Shown here piece by piece: positions 7,809-15,737 of a stretch of 64,000 nt of DNA (position 1 is the first letter of the stretch; every line of letters starts with the position of its first letter). A model generated the notes under the pieces. The model had not been told where the DNA came from, searched no databases, and was given only the letters and a program-made list of their open reading frames with translations. This DNA is from Sutterella sp. (lineage in GTDB: Bacteria; Pseudomonadota; Gammaproteobacteria; Burkholderiales; Burkholderiaceae_F). The DNA lies in NCBI GenBank assembly GCA_019418605.1, contig DYBN01000049.1, positions 43,646-107,645 of the forward strand, written 5' to 3'. A program made the translations under genes and the position numbers.

Positions 7809-8690
7809 TCATTGCAAAACAGAAGCGAGGAGCGCACCAATCTCGCCCGGATTTCGGGTCGTGCGGATGCCGCAGTCTTCGAGCACGCGCAGCTTTGCCT
7901 CGGCCGTGCCGCGGCTGCCCTCGATGATGGCGCCCGCGTGCCCCATGCGGCGGCCGGGAGGCGCGGTGACGCCCGCAATGAACCCCACGACGGGCTTGGT
8001 CATGTTGTCGCGCGCCCACTGCGCGGCGATCTCCTCGTCGCTGCCGCCGATTTCGCCGATCATCACCACGGCGTCGGTCTCGGGGTCGTCGTTGAACATG
8101 CGCAGAATGTCGACGTGCTTGAGCCCGTTGACCGGGTCGCCGCCGATGCCCACGGCCGTCGACTGCCCGAGCCCGAGCTCGGTGAGCTGCGCGACCGCCT
8201 CGTAGGTGAGCGTGCCCGAGCGGCTCACGACGCCGATGCGGCCCTTGCGGCAGATGTGCCCCGGCATGATGCCGATCTTCATTTCTTCTGGCGTGATGAG
8301 ACCCGGACAGTTGGGGCCCAAAAGGAGCGTGCGGCTGTTGATATCTCGCATCGTGTTCTTGACGCGCAGCATGTCGAGCACCGGGATGCCTTCCGTGATG
8401 CACACCACGAGGTCAAGCTCGGCGCGCACGGCCTCCAAAATCGCGTCGGCTGCGCCCGCCGGCGGCACGTAGATCACCGAGACGTTGGCGCCCGTGGCCT
8501 CTTTTGCCTCGGCCACCGTCGCAAAAATCGGCACGCCGTCCATCTCCTGGCCCGCCTTGCGGGGATTGACGCCGGCGACGAACTGCCCGGCGTTGGCGTA
8601 GGCGCGGCACGCGCGCGTATGAAAAGCGCCCGTCTTGCCCGTCATGCCCTGCGTCATGACGCGGGTGGACGCATTGACCAGAATGCTCAT
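7809..8690 (-). CDS. sucD: Succinate-CoA ligase, alpha subunit
   Basis: Alpha subunit of succinyl-CoA synthetase, which couples succinyl-CoA to succinate with nucleoside triphosphate formation in the TCA cycle. It is 293 residues long, as in the family (about 290). The N-terminal CoA-binding Rossmann domain begins MSILVNASTRVMTQGMTGKTGAFHT. GPNCPGLITPEE and GDPVNGL follow, and the active-site loop GHAGAIIEGSRGTAE contains the histidine that becomes phosphorylated. The ATG overlaps the sucC stop by 4 bp. No other TCA-cycle genes are in the window. Confidence 0.97.
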   Translation of the reverse strand: MSILVNASTRVMTQGMTGKTGAFHTRACRAYANAGQFVAGVNPRKAGQEMDGVPIFATVAEAKEATGANVSVIYVPPAGAADAILEAVRAELDLVVCITEGIPVLDMLRVKNTMRDINSRTLLLGPNCPGLITPEEMKIGIMPGHICRKGRIGVVSRSGTLTYEAVAQLTELGLGQSTAVGIGGDPVNGLKHVDILRMFNDDPETDAVVMIGEIGGSDEEIAAQWARDNMTKPVVGFIAGVTAPPGRRMGHAGAIIEGSRGTAEAKLRVLEDCGIRTTRNPGEIGALLASVLQ

Positions 8691-9889
8691 GCCTGCTCTC
8701 CCTGCTGTTGTTTTGCGCCCGAAGCGCCGCCGCGGCTTGCGGCAATCACTTCCTGCGCGGCCTGCGTCATGCTTGCCGCGGCAATGACGGGCAGGCCGCT
8801 TTTTCTTAGGATCTCCCGCCCGATTTCTTCGTTGGTGCCGTTCATGCGCACCACCAGCGGCACCGACAGCTTGACGGCGCGGCAGGCCTCAACGATGCCC
8901 TCGGCGATCGTGTCGCAGCGCATGATGCCCCCGAAGATGTTCACGAGCACGGCCTTCACGCGCGGGTTGGAGAGCATGATTTCGAAAGCGGCCGTGACCT
9001 TTTCAACCGAAGCGCCCCCTCCGACGTCAAGAAAGTTGGCGGGCTCGGCCCCGTAGAGCTTGATCGTGTCCATGGTCGCCATGGCAAGCCCCGCGCCGTT
9101 GACCATGCAGGCGATGTCGCCCTCGAGGGCGATGTAGCTCAAGCCCGCGGCCTTGGCCTTGGTCTCAAGGGGATCCTCTTCGCTAAAGTCGCGCAGCGCT
9201 TCGAACTCGGGGTGTCTGAAAAGCGCGTTGTCGTCGATGGCCATCTTGGCGTCAAGAGCCACGATGGAAGCGTTTTTCAACACCGCCATGGGGTTGACTT
9301 CCACAAGGCTTGCGTCGTTGGCAACGAAGGCCTCGTAGAGGCAGGCAAAAAAGTGCGCCGCGCGCTCGATGAGCTCCCCGGTCAGCCCCAGGGTCTTAGC
9401 CATTGCAACGAGCGCCTCGTGCGAAATCCCCTTCAAGGGATCGATGTAGAGCTTTAAAACAGCTTGCGGATGCTCGCGGGCGACTTCTTCGATTTCAACC
9501 CCGCCCATGGCGCTTGCCATCAGGCAGATCGTCTGCGTGACGCGATCGACGAGCACGGCGGCGTAGAACTCGGCCACGATCTCGGCGCCCTCTTCGACGT
9601 AGAGCCGCTCGACCTTCTTGCCGGCCGGCCCCGTCTGGCGCGTAACGAGCACGTGCCCCAAAAGGTCTTCGGCGGCTTGCCGCACCTCTTGAAGGCTGCG
9701 GGCGATTTTGACGCCGCCCGCCTTGCCGCGGCCGCCCGCGTGAATCTGGGCCTTGACGCCCCAGAGGCTGCCGCCCAGGCGCTGCGCGGCCGCCACGGCC
9801 TCATCAACGCTTAGCGCGAGTTCGCCGCGAAGCACGTCAACGCCGCTTTGCTTTAAGAGCGCCTTGGCCTGATATTCGTGAATTTTCAT
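8687..9889 (-). CDS. sucC: Succinate-CoA ligase [ADP-forming], beta subunit
   Basis: Beta subunit of succinyl-CoA synthetase, carrying the ATP-grasp domain; acts with SucD. It is 400 residues, slightly longer than the usual 388. It begins with the family's MKIHEYQAKALLKQSGVDV; GGRGKAGGVKIA is the nucleotide-binding lysine region, EVNPMAVL the metal-binding region, GLAMATMDTIKL and NFLDVGGGAS the C-terminal ligase domain, and NIFGGIMRCD the subunit-contact loop. The C-terminus carries an extra Gln/Gly/Ala tail (SGAKQQQGEQA). It is the first gene of a two-gene operon. The start region overlaps the edge of a perfect palindrome at 9897-9914. Confidence 0.97.
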   Translation of the reverse strand: MKIHEYQAKALLKQSGVDVLRGELALSVDEAVAAAQRLGGSLWGVKAQIHAGGRGKAGGVKIARSLQEVRQAAEDLLGHVLVTRQTGPAGKKVERLYVEEGAEIVAEFYAAVLVDRVTQTICLMASAMGGVEIEEVAREHPQAVLKLYIDPLKGISHEALVAMAKTLGLTGELIERAAHFFACLYEAFVANDASLVEVNPMAVLKNASIVALDAKMAIDDNALFRHPEFEALRDFSEEDPLETKAKAAGLSYIALEGDIACMVNGAGLAMATMDTIKLYGAEPANFLDVGGGASVEKVTAAFEIMLSNPRVKAVLVNIFGGIMRCDTIAEGIVEACRAVKLSVPLVVRMNGTNEEIGREILRKSGLPVIAAASMTQAAQEVIAASRGGASGAKQQQGEQA

Positions 9890-9896
9890 GTTGTCT

Positions 9897-9914
9897 CCGG
9901 CGCCGCGGCGCCGG
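9897..9914. repeat. Perfect 18-bp GC palindrome beside the sucC ribosome-binding site
   Basis: The 18 bases at 9897-9914 read the same on both strands (core GGCGCC-GC-GGCGCC flanked by C and G). In the sucC message it would form a 7-bp stem whose last bases run into GGAG, the apparent ribosome-binding site, just before the ATG at 9889. Confidence 0.6.
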
Positions 9915-10074
9915 ACTCCCTGGTTTTTCCAAAACGAGACTGTGTCGCGTTGTTGTTTTCAATTTTGCGCATCCCGCAGGGCAAGGCGCGCCAAGCCCCG
10001 GGTCTGCAGAAGTTTCGTCGATTTTCACCTCAAAGCCGCGCTCAAGGCAAATGGACGGGCTTGTTTCCTCTCTT

Positions 10075-11412
10075 TTATCCGAAAAGGCCTCCCGCGGCCA
10101 CGATGATCACAAAAAGCGGGCTCACGACGCCGATCAGGATGCGCATGGTCTTGAGGTTTGCCTCGGAAATCGTGTTGCCCGTGCGCAGCTCGCGCTTTGT
10201 GACGGGCCAGGCGACCCAGGCCGCGGCAATGGCGATGCCGAAGGTCGAAAGCGGCATGCCGACGTTTGAAGTTAAAAAGTCCAGAAGGTCAAAAACCGTC
10301 TTTCCAAAAAGCTTCACGTCAGCCCAGCTGCCAAAGGAGAGGTTGGCAAGAAAGCCCACGACGGCCGCGCCCGCAAGCGACAGGCGCATCGCCTGGCGGC
10401 GGTTAAGTCGCGACTCCTGGCTCAGCAGCGTCGTGCAGGCCTCAAGCATCGACACCGAAGAGGTGAGCGCGGCCACAAGCAGGCACAGGTAAAAGAAAAA
10501 GGCAAAAAGCTGCCCGAAGGGCATCTTGGAGAAGATGGCGGGCATCGTTACAAAGGTAAGGCCGGGCCCTGCCGTCGGATCAAGTCCGAAGGCAAACACC
10601 GCGGGCATGACCATGAGCCCGCCCAGAATGGAGGAAATAATGGCAAGCACCGCCACCCAGCCCACGGCGCCCGTGAGGTTGGCCTTGGGCGAAAGGTACG
10701 AGCCGTAGGTGATCATGGTGCCTGCGCCAAGCGAGAGCGAGAAAAAGCAAAAGCCCATGGCGTTAAAGAGCGCCTCGCCGTTGAAATTCTCGATCTTGGG
10801 CGAAAACAGAAACTTCACCCCTTCCCAGCCGCCCGGCAGCGTGACGCCGCGGATGATGAGCACCACCATGAGTACGAAAAGCGCCGGCATGAGAACCTTC
10901 GAGACGCGCTCGATCCCCTTTTCAATGCCGCGCGTGACGACGGTGCCGGTCAAAAGCAAAAACACGAGCAGCAGTCCATAGGACTCAACCGCATTGCTTG
11001 CAAACGCCCCGAAGTTGGCGTTGAGCGTTGCGGCATCGTCCACGAGCCCAAAGCCCGTCACCGAGTTCCAGATGTACTTCAGGCACCACCCGCCCACGAT
11101 CGAGTAAAAGGACAGGATCAAAAAGACCGTAAAGACGCCGATGCCGCCGAAGACGCCCCAAGGGCGGCCGCAGACGTTGTTGAGCGATCCCACGGCGCCG
11201 CGCCGCCCCGCACGGCCCATGGAGAATTCCGCAAGCAGCAGCGCCACGCCCACCGTGAGCGTAAAAAAGATATAGGGAAGCATGAACACGGCTCCCCCAT
11301 AGTTGCCCGCCATGTACGGGAATTTCCAAATGGCGCCGAGCCCGACGGCCGAACCGGCCGAGGCCAGGATAAAGCCAAGGCGCGAGCCCCAGCCGCTCTG
11401 ATTGTCTGCCAT
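10075..11412 (-). CDS. Sodium-dependent transporter, neurotransmitter:sodium symporter (NSS) family
   Basis: Inner-membrane sodium-coupled symporter of 445 residues, LeuT fold. Bacterial members usually carry amino acids or similar zwitterions; the substrate cannot be assigned. The N-terminal signature WGSRLGFILASAGSAVGLGAIWKFPY is the conserved TM1 with its unwound sodium/substrate site, followed by EFSMGRAGRRGAVG and a Gly/aromatic-rich TM3. Later GFCFFSLSLGAGTMITYGSY is the TM6 region, and SSVSMLEACTTLL matches the TM8 region. About 11-12 hydrophobic segments are visible. It is monocistronic, with sucCD downstream on the same strand after a 185-bp gap. That gap holds the 9897-9914 palindrome and no recognised gene. 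Confidence 0.93.
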   Translation of the reverse strand: MADNQSGWGSRLGFILASAGSAVGLGAIWKFPYMAGNYGGAVFMLPYIFFTLTVGVALLLAEFSMGRAGRRGAVGSLNNVCGRPWGVFGGIGVFTVFLILSFYSIVGGWCLKYIWNSVTGFGLVDDAATLNANFGAFASNAVESYGLLLVFLLLTGTVVTRGIEKGIERVSKVLMPALFVLMVVLIIRGVTLPGGWEGVKFLFSPKIENFNGEALFNAMGFCFFSLSLGAGTMITYGSYLSPKANLTGAVGWVAVLAIISSILGGLMVMPAVFAFGLDPTAGPGLTFVTMPAIFSKMPFGQLFAFFFYLCLLVAALTSSVSMLEACTTLLSQESRLNRRQAMRLSLAGAAVVGFLANLSFGSWADVKLFGKTVFDLLDFLTSNVGMPLSTFGIAIAAAWVAWPVTKRELRTGNTISEANLKTMRILIGVVSPLFVIIVAAGGLFG

Positions 11413-11549
11413 GAAACCTTCTGTCAGAGAGAATTGATCTGTCGTGATGCCGTCTGCGGCGCGCTCAGAGCCTTCTGCGCTCTTTTTTTAAGAGAAGGCG
11501 CCGCGGACGGAAAATCTTAACAAAGGCGCGCCGCGCCGCGAAGCTTTCA

Positions 11550-11588
11550 AAAAAGAAAAACCCCGGGCGGCGAGAGCGCCGCTCGGGG
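11550..11588 (-). terminator. Rho-independent terminator of recA-recX
   Basis: On the minus strand CCCCGAGCGGCG, a CTCT loop and CGCCGCCCGGGG form a nearly perfect 12-bp stem (11561-11588), followed by TTTTTCTTTTTT. Confidence 0.85.
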
Positions 11589-11655
11589 GGCTTGTTTTGT
11601 TTTTTGCAGCGCGCATTCCCGTTTGGGGCAGTGCGCAGAGCGCCTCAAAGGCTCT

Positions 11656-12150
11656 TTAAAGCGCGCCGTCTTCTTCAAACTCCTCGTCGCCGGCGCTCTC
11701 TATCACGCGCGAGATCACGTCAAAATCAAAGCCCCTTGAAGCGAGATAGCGCACCTGCTTGTCGCGCGCCTTGCGGTCTTCGGGCGGGGCGCCGAACTTT
11801 TTGCGCCACAGCGCGAGGGCGCGCTCGTACTCGCTGCCCGCCTCCTTGAGGCTTTCCTTGATTTCGTCGCTTGCCACGCCCATCATGGCGAGTTCCGCCG
11901 CCAGGCGCCGGTTGCCGTAGCGCGCGGCCCTGGCGCGCACGCGGCTTTTTGCGTAGCGGCCGTCGTCAAGATAGCCGCGCTTTTGAAGCACATCAAGCGC
12001 GGCCTCAAGCTCCTCGGCACCCTCGCCCTCGCGCAGCCCTCGGCCGAGCTTGCGCTCCAACTCAAGCCTGCTGTAGTCGCGCCTGGACAAGGCGTCGACG
12101 CCCCGCATGAGCAGCGTGCGGGGCTTGCCGGTTTTGGCATCAAAGGCCAT
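11656..12150 (-). CDS. recX: Regulatory protein RecX
   Basis: Modulates RecA by binding and capping its filament. It is 164 residues, close to E. coli (166). Helical repeats typical of RecX are visible: LMRGVDALSRRDYSRLELERKLGRG, then the ALDVLQKRGYLDDGRYAKSRVRARAARYGNRRLAAEL repeat with its conserved YLDD and R.RYG motifs, and a third helical repeat ending in the RYLASRGFDFDVISRVIE segment. It starts 9 bp after the recA stop without a clear ribosome-binding site of its own, so translation is probably coupled to recA. The pair ends at a strong terminator. Confidence 0.93.
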   Translation of the reverse strand: MAFDAKTGKPRTLLMRGVDALSRRDYSRLELERKLGRGLREGEGAEELEAALDVLQKRGYLDDGRYAKSRVRARAARYGNRRLAAELAMMGVASDEIKESLKEAGSEYERALALWRKKFGAPPEDRKARDKQVRYLASRGFDFDVISRVIESAGDEEFEEDGAL

Positions 12151-12159
12151 GGCGGAGAA

Positions 12160-13398
12160 TTACTCAAAGAGCTCGTCGGGCTCGATGACGGCATCGTCGA
12201 GCATGTCGGGCGCGCTCTGGCGCGCCTTCTTGGGCGCCTTTTCGGTCTTGTCGCTCTTGTCGGCCTTGGGCTCTTTTTCAGCCTTTGCGGACTTCTCGTC
12301 CTTGGCCTCGGCGGCGGCAGGCTCCGCCGGGGCTAGCGACATCGGGCGATTTTTCATGCCCTTGAGCGCACGAATCTTGTTTTCGATTTCAAGCGCCATG
12401 TCGGGGTGCTGCTTGAGGTACTCGCGAGCGTTGTCCTTGCCCTGTCCGATGCGGGTGCCCTCGTAGGAGTACCACGCGCCGCTCTTGTCGACGACGTTGA
12501 GCTCGGAGCCGATGTCAAGCAGTTCGCCCTCGCGAGAAATCCCTTCGCCGTAGAGAATGTCGAAGGTCGTCTCCTTAAACGGGGGCGCAACCTTGTTCTT
12601 GACCACCTTGACCTTGGTTTCGGCGCCGTAGATCTCGTCGCCCTTCTTGATGCTGCCCTTGCGGCGGATGTCGATGCGCACGGAGCTGTAGAACTTGAGC
12701 GCGTTGCCGCCCGTCGTGACCTCGGGGCTGCCGTAGGAGACGCCGATCTTCATGCGGATCTGGTTGATGAAGATCACGAGCGTCTTCGTCTTCGTAATCG
12801 AGGCCGTGAGCTTTCTCAAGGCCTGGCTCATGAGGCGGGCCTGCAGGCCGGGAAGCGCCTCGCCCATCTCGCCCTCGATTTCACTCTTGGGCGTCAAGGC
12901 CGCCACCGAGTCGATGACGATCAAATCGACCGAACCCGAGCGCACGAGCGCATCGGTGATCTCAAGCGCCTGCTCGCCCGTATCGGGCTGCGAGAGCAGC
13001 AGCTCGTCGAGCTTGACGCCGAGCTTTTGCGCATAGCCCACGTCAAGGGCGTGCTCGGCGTCGATGAAGGCGCACGTGCCGCCGATTTTCTGCATCTCGG
13101 CGATGACGTGCAGCGTGAGCGTCGTCTTGCCCGAGCTTTCAGGTCCGAAGATTTCGACCACGCGGCCGCGCGGCAGACCGCCCACGCCAAGCGCCAGGTC
13201 GATGCCGAGCGACCCCGTGCTCACCACCTCCACGTCCTCGGTGCGGTTGGCGTCGCTCATGCGCATGATCGAGCCCTTGCCGAATTCCTTTTCGATGTAG
13301 CTCAACGCCGCGGCAAGCGCCTTCTTGCGTTCTTCTGCGTCATTGACGCGCTCGACGTGCACATCCTGCACGTTGGACTTCTTCTTTTCTGCAGCCAT
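12160..13398 (-). CDS. recA: Recombinase RecA
   Basis: ATP-dependent strand-exchange protein and SOS co-protease. It is 412 residues against 353 in E. coli; the extra length is a C-terminal tail rich in Ala, Lys, Asp and Glu from about residue 350. Core motifs are intact: KALAAALSYIEKEFGKGSIMRM, Walker A GPESSGKTTL near residue 78-87, LIVIDSVAALTP (Walker B), loop L1 (EIEGEMGEALPGLQARLMSQALRKL), NQIRMKIGVSYGSPEVTTGG (loop L2), and KGDEIYGAETKVKVVKNKVAPPF. The ATG at 13398 has a good ribosome-binding site (AAAGGAA, spacing 8). A candidate promoter and an unusual inverted repeat lie upstream; no canonical CTGT-N8-ACAG LexA box is seen between 13399 and 13812. Confidence 0.99.
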   Translation of the reverse strand: MAAEKKKSNVQDVHVERVNDAEERKKALAAALSYIEKEFGKGSIMRMSDANRTEDVEVVSTGSLGIDLALGVGGLPRGRVVEIFGPESSGKTTLTLHVIAEMQKIGGTCAFIDAEHALDVGYAQKLGVKLDELLLSQPDTGEQALEITDALVRSGSVDLIVIDSVAALTPKSEIEGEMGEALPGLQARLMSQALRKLTASITKTKTLVIFINQIRMKIGVSYGSPEVTTGGNALKFYSSVRIDIRRKGSIKKGDEIYGAETKVKVVKNKVAPPFKETTFDILYGEGISREGELLDIGSELNVVDKSGAWYSYEGTRIGQGKDNAREYLKQHPDMALEIENKIRALKGMKNRPMSLAPAEPAAAEAKDEKSAKAEKEPKADKSDKTEKAPKKARQSAPDMLDDAVIEPDELFE

Positions 13399-13431
13399 GG
13401 CTGAATTCCTTTCAAACCAATCGATAGTTTT

Positions 13432-13460
13432 TATCTATTTCACAAACTCTTGCGGATCAA
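13432..13460 (-). promoter_or_regulatory. Candidate recA promoter
   Basis: On the minus strand TTGATC (13455-13460), a 17-bp spacer, then TAGATA (13432-13437), 34 bp before the start codon. Confidence 0.5.
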
Positions 13461-13475
13461 ATGCCTCTCACAAGT

Positions 13476-13512
13476 GGATCAATTTTTGATACTTTTTCAT
13501 CTCAATTGATCC
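13476..13512. promoter_or_regulatory. Inverted repeat upstream of recA, possible operator
   Basis: GGATCAATT at 13476-13484 is repeated as its exact complement AATTGATCC at 13504-13512, with a 19-bp spacer holding a partial copy TTGATAC (13486-13492). A further GGATCAA at 13454-13460 overlaps the candidate -35 box and lies 21-22 bp, about two helical turns, from the next copy. The protein that binds is unknown. Confidence 0.4.
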
Positions 13513-13607
13513 TGAAGGCCAATGAATCAGGAGTGTTTCCATCATCATGCATCCGCCTGACAAGCGTCATCATGCACGAAAAAAAAGAAAAAAGCGAGCT
13601 TTTTCCC

Positions 13608-13645
13608 TGTCTCGATGTTTAGTGTTAACCCTAAACACTGAGACA
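13608..13645. repeat. Long imperfect palindrome between recA and the tRNA-Lys genes
   Basis: Arms TGTCTC-N2-TGTTTAG (13608-13622) and CTAAACA-N2-GAGACA (13631-13645) surround TGTTAACC. Thirteen of fifteen arm positions pair. It is not beside a gene end or a T run that would make it an obvious terminator. Confidence 0.5.
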
Positions 13646-13726
13646 AAATCTGTTCCGGCTGAATGACTTTTTTCTATGGATCGGCCGCAGCGGCGGAAAA
13701 ACATGAAAAATTTCTTCGCACAGGGC

Positions 13727-13755
13727 TTGACAAAGGATTCTTCCTTGCCCATAAT
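13727..13755 (+). promoter_or_regulatory. Promoter of the tRNA-Lys genes
   Basis: TTGACA (13727-13732), a 17-bp spacer, CATAAT (13750-13755): near-consensus sigma-70 promoter 57 bp before the first tRNA. Confidence 0.85.
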
Positions 13756-13812
13756 TCCGATCTCGGTTGATCGTCGTTCCTCTGAGAACTAGGGCAGACC
13801 GCCTTAATTAGG

Positions 13813-13888
13813 GGGTCGTTAGCTCAGTCGGTAGAGCAGCGGACTTTTAATCCGTTGGTCGTGAGTTCGAATCTCGCACGACCCACCA
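13813..13888 (+). tRNA. tRNA-Lys (anticodon TTT)
   Basis: 76 bases with encoded CCA. The acceptor arms GGGTCGT and ACGACCC pair fully; the D arm is GCTC/GAGC, the anticodon arm GCGGA-CTTTTAA-TCCGT, and the T arm GTGAG-TTCGAAT-CTCGC. The TTT anticodon reads AAA and AAG. It is cotranscribed with the second tRNA-Lys 16 bp downstream. Confidence 0.98.
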
Positions 13889-13904
13889 AGACGAACAATC
13901 GCAT

Positions 13905-13980
13905 GGGAGCGTAGCTCAGTTGGTAGAGCAGCGGACTCTTAATCCGTCGGTCCAGAGTTCGAGTCTCTGCGCTCCCACCA
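13905..13980 (+). tRNA. tRNA-Lys (anticodon CTT)
   Basis: 76 bases with encoded CCA. Acceptor arms GGGAGCG/CGCTCCC, D arm GCTC/GAGC, anticodon arm GCGGA-CTCTTAA-TCCGT, T arm CAGAG-TTCGAGT-CTCTG. It shares the D and anticodon stems with the preceding tRNA, which suggests an old tandem duplication with divergence of the anticodon. Confidence 0.98.
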
Positions 13981-13987
13981 TATTCCA

Positions 13988-14028
13988 GCCCGCAGCAAGT
14001 TGTCTTGCTGCGGGCTTTTCGCTTTTTT
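13988..14028 (+). terminator. Rho-independent terminator of the tRNA-Lys operon
   Basis: GCCCGCAGCAAG, a TTGT loop and CTTGCTGCGGGC form a perfect 12-bp stem (13988-14015), followed by TTTTCGCTTTTTT. Confidence 0.93.
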
Positions 14029-14142
14029 AGCTTTTCTGCTTTTCTCCTGCCTTTATCCCTTTTCCCCTCTTTCTCACCGCCGCCCCGCGGCCATTCCGCC
14101 GCTATTCTCGCGTCCCCGCTTTGCGCCCCGGCGCGCCGGCAA

Positions 14143-14197
14143 CAAAAAAAGGCGCCCGCCGTCTGCCGCTTGCCGCACTGCAGAATCGGGAGCGCCT
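14143..14197 (-). terminator. Terminator after tatC
   Basis: On the minus strand AGGCGCTCCCG (14187-14197) pairs with CGGGCGCC (14151-14158), followed by TTTTTTT (14144-14150). The stem has one bulge and a long loop. Confidence 0.65.
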
Positions 14198-14231
14198 CTT
14201 GTCTCAAGGGCCGCAAATTTCAAGCCCCTGT

Positions 14232-15014
14232 TTACTCTTCCTCGTCGTCGTCCTCGGGCGGCTTTCTGCGCCCGAAGAGCTTCACGCACACAATGCCCGC
14301 CTCGTAGAGCACGACCAGGGGCAGAGCCAGAAGCAGCTGGCTTAGCACGTCTGGCGGCGTAAAGATGGCCGCGAGAATGAAGGCGCCCACAATCACGAAG
14401 GGGCGGGCCTTCACGAGCTTTTCCTTCGTTGCAATCCCCACGTAGTTGAGCACCATCACGAGGATGGGCACCTCAAACGTGATGCCGAAGGCAAAGAACA
14501 TCGTGAGCACAAAGCTGAAGTAGCTGTCGATGTCGGGAGCAAAGTTCACCGACTCAGGCGAGAAGCCCGCGATGAACTTGAAGACCATGCCGAAGACGAT
14601 GAAGTAGCAGTAGGCCATGCCCACGCCAAACATCACGACGCCCGAGATGATCACCGGCAGCGCCAGGCGCTTTTCGCGCCGGTAAAGGGCCGGCGCCACG
14701 TACGCCCACATCTGGTAGAGCACGACGGGAAGCGCAATCACAAACGCCACGAAAAGCGTCACCTTAAGCGGCACCATGAAGGGTGCCACCACGCCCGTAG
14801 CGAGAAGCTTGACGCCCTGCGGCAGCGCCACCATCAGAGGCCTCGACAGAAAGTCGAAGATCTGCTTCATGAAGGGCGAGAGACAGGCAAAAATGATGAG
14901 CACCGCAAGCGCCGCACGAATGGTGCGGTTGCGCAGTTCGATCAAGTGGGCCACGAGGGGCTGCTCGTTGGCGGGATCCTCCGGCCCTTCGAGCTCTTTG
15001 GGATTGTCAGCCAT
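14232..15014 (-). CDS. tatC: Twin-arginine translocase subunit TatC
   Basis: Inner-membrane receptor that recognises twin-arginine signal peptides and, with TatA and TatB, exports folded proteins. It is 260 residues with six hydrophobic segments. The N-terminal PLVAHLIELRNRTIRA is the conserved signal-binding region, and FEVPILVMVLNYVGIATKEKL contains the glutamate-bearing TatC signature. FTPPDVLSQLLLALPLVVLYEAGI is the TM5-6 motif, and an acidic tail PPEDDDEEE ends the protein. It is the last gene of the hisE-hinT-tatABC run. Confidence 0.97.
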   Translation of the reverse strand: MADNPKELEGPEDPANEQPLVAHLIELRNRTIRAALAVLIIFACLSPFMKQIFDFLSRPLMVALPQGVKLLATGVVAPFMVPLKVTLFVAFVIALPVVLYQMWAYVAPALYRREKRLALPVIISGVVMFGVGMAYCYFIVFGMVFKFIAGFSPESVNFAPDIDSYFSFVLTMFFAFGITFEVPILVMVLNYVGIATKEKLVKARPFVIVGAFILAAIFTPPDVLSQLLLALPLVVLYEAGIVCVKLFGRRKPPEDDDEEE

Positions 15015-15044
15015 CTTGCTGCAAAAACTCTTGAGTCAAAACCG

Positions 15045-15737
15045 TTAACGGTAGATGCGCACGCGGTTGGTGCGGGCGCGGACGGCAAAGCGCCGGTTGG
15101 TGCCGCCAAGCTGCGGAGATCTGTCGCCTAACTCGGCCTTCAAGCGCTCGACCTGCTCGGCGAGCTCGTCAATCGAAGGACCGCACTTGTAGCGGCGCTC
15201 GAACGTGGTCTTCGTGCCTTCCTCGTCGCTGTAGGGCTCCTCGTTGCTGTACCAGCCGTAGAAGTCGTCGACGGCCGAGGAGGTTTCGCCTCCGGCGACG
15301 GAGCCCGAAGAGGCCGCCTCGCCCGAGGTCTGCGCCGAGTCAAAGGCCGAGGCAAGGCCGTCGCTGCCTGCGGACTTCGCTTCCAAGTCGGCCGCAACGG
15401 GAGACTTCGTCGCCTCGTTGAACTCCTTGGTCATTTCTCCGGCCGCGGCGTCGACATCCTTTTGCAGCTCGTTGACGCTCTTTTCGATCTCCTGCGCCTC
15501 GCCCTTGATGGTCTTGGTGAGATCGTCGGCAACGCCCTTGGCCTCTTCCTGGATCTTCTTTAACTCCGAGAGCTCGGCCTCGCGCTCAATGTCGCTTTTG
15601 ACCTGCTGGACCATGCGCTGGGCCTTGCCGAGCCACTGACCGGCCGTGCGTGCGACGGTGGGAAGCCGCTCGGGGCCCAGCACCACCAGCGCCACGATGC
15701 CGATCATGACCAGTTCAGAAAAGCCGAAATCAAACAT
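15045..15737 (-). CDS. tatB: Twin-arginine translocase subunit TatB
   Basis: Single-span membrane protein that receives the substrate with TatC. It is 230 residues. The N-terminal helix and hinge FGFSELVMIGIVALVVLGPERLP carries the Phe-Ser-Glu and Gly-Pro landmarks of TatB. A long amphipathic, coiled-coil-like charged region follows (VQQVKSDIEREAELSELKKIQEEAKG), then a Ser/Ala/Gly-rich linker and an unusual C-terminal part with tyrosines and arginines (KCGPSIDELAEQVERLKAEL, ending NRVRIYR). The C-terminal part is longer than in E. coli TatB (171) and its role is unknown. tatC starts 30 bp after its stop. Confidence 0.93.
   Translation of the reverse strand: MFDFGFSELVMIGIVALVVLGPERLPTVARTAGQWLGKAQRMVQQVKSDIEREAELSELKKIQEEAKGVADDLTKTIKGEAQEIEKSVNELQKDVDAAAGEMTKEFNEATKSPVAADLEAKSAGSDGLASAFDSAQTSGEAASSGSVAGGETSSAVDDFYGWYSNEEPYSDEEGTKTTFERRYKCGPSIDELAEQVERLKAELGDRSPQLGGTNRRFAVRARTNRVRIYR

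Noticed and set aside
12406..13404. 332-codon frame antisense to recA
   Set aside because: Same GC effect; recA is certain and the antisense product has no motifs.
13570..13752. 60-codon minus-strand frame upstream of the tRNA-Lys promoter
   Set aside because: It overlaps the promoter and palindrome, starts without a ribosome-binding site, and is basic and Phe-rich by chance of the A/T-rich sequence.
13399..13812. Canonical LexA box (CTGT-N8-ACAG) for recA
   Set aside because: I scanned the region by eye and found no match; only single half-sites such as ACAG appear without a partner.
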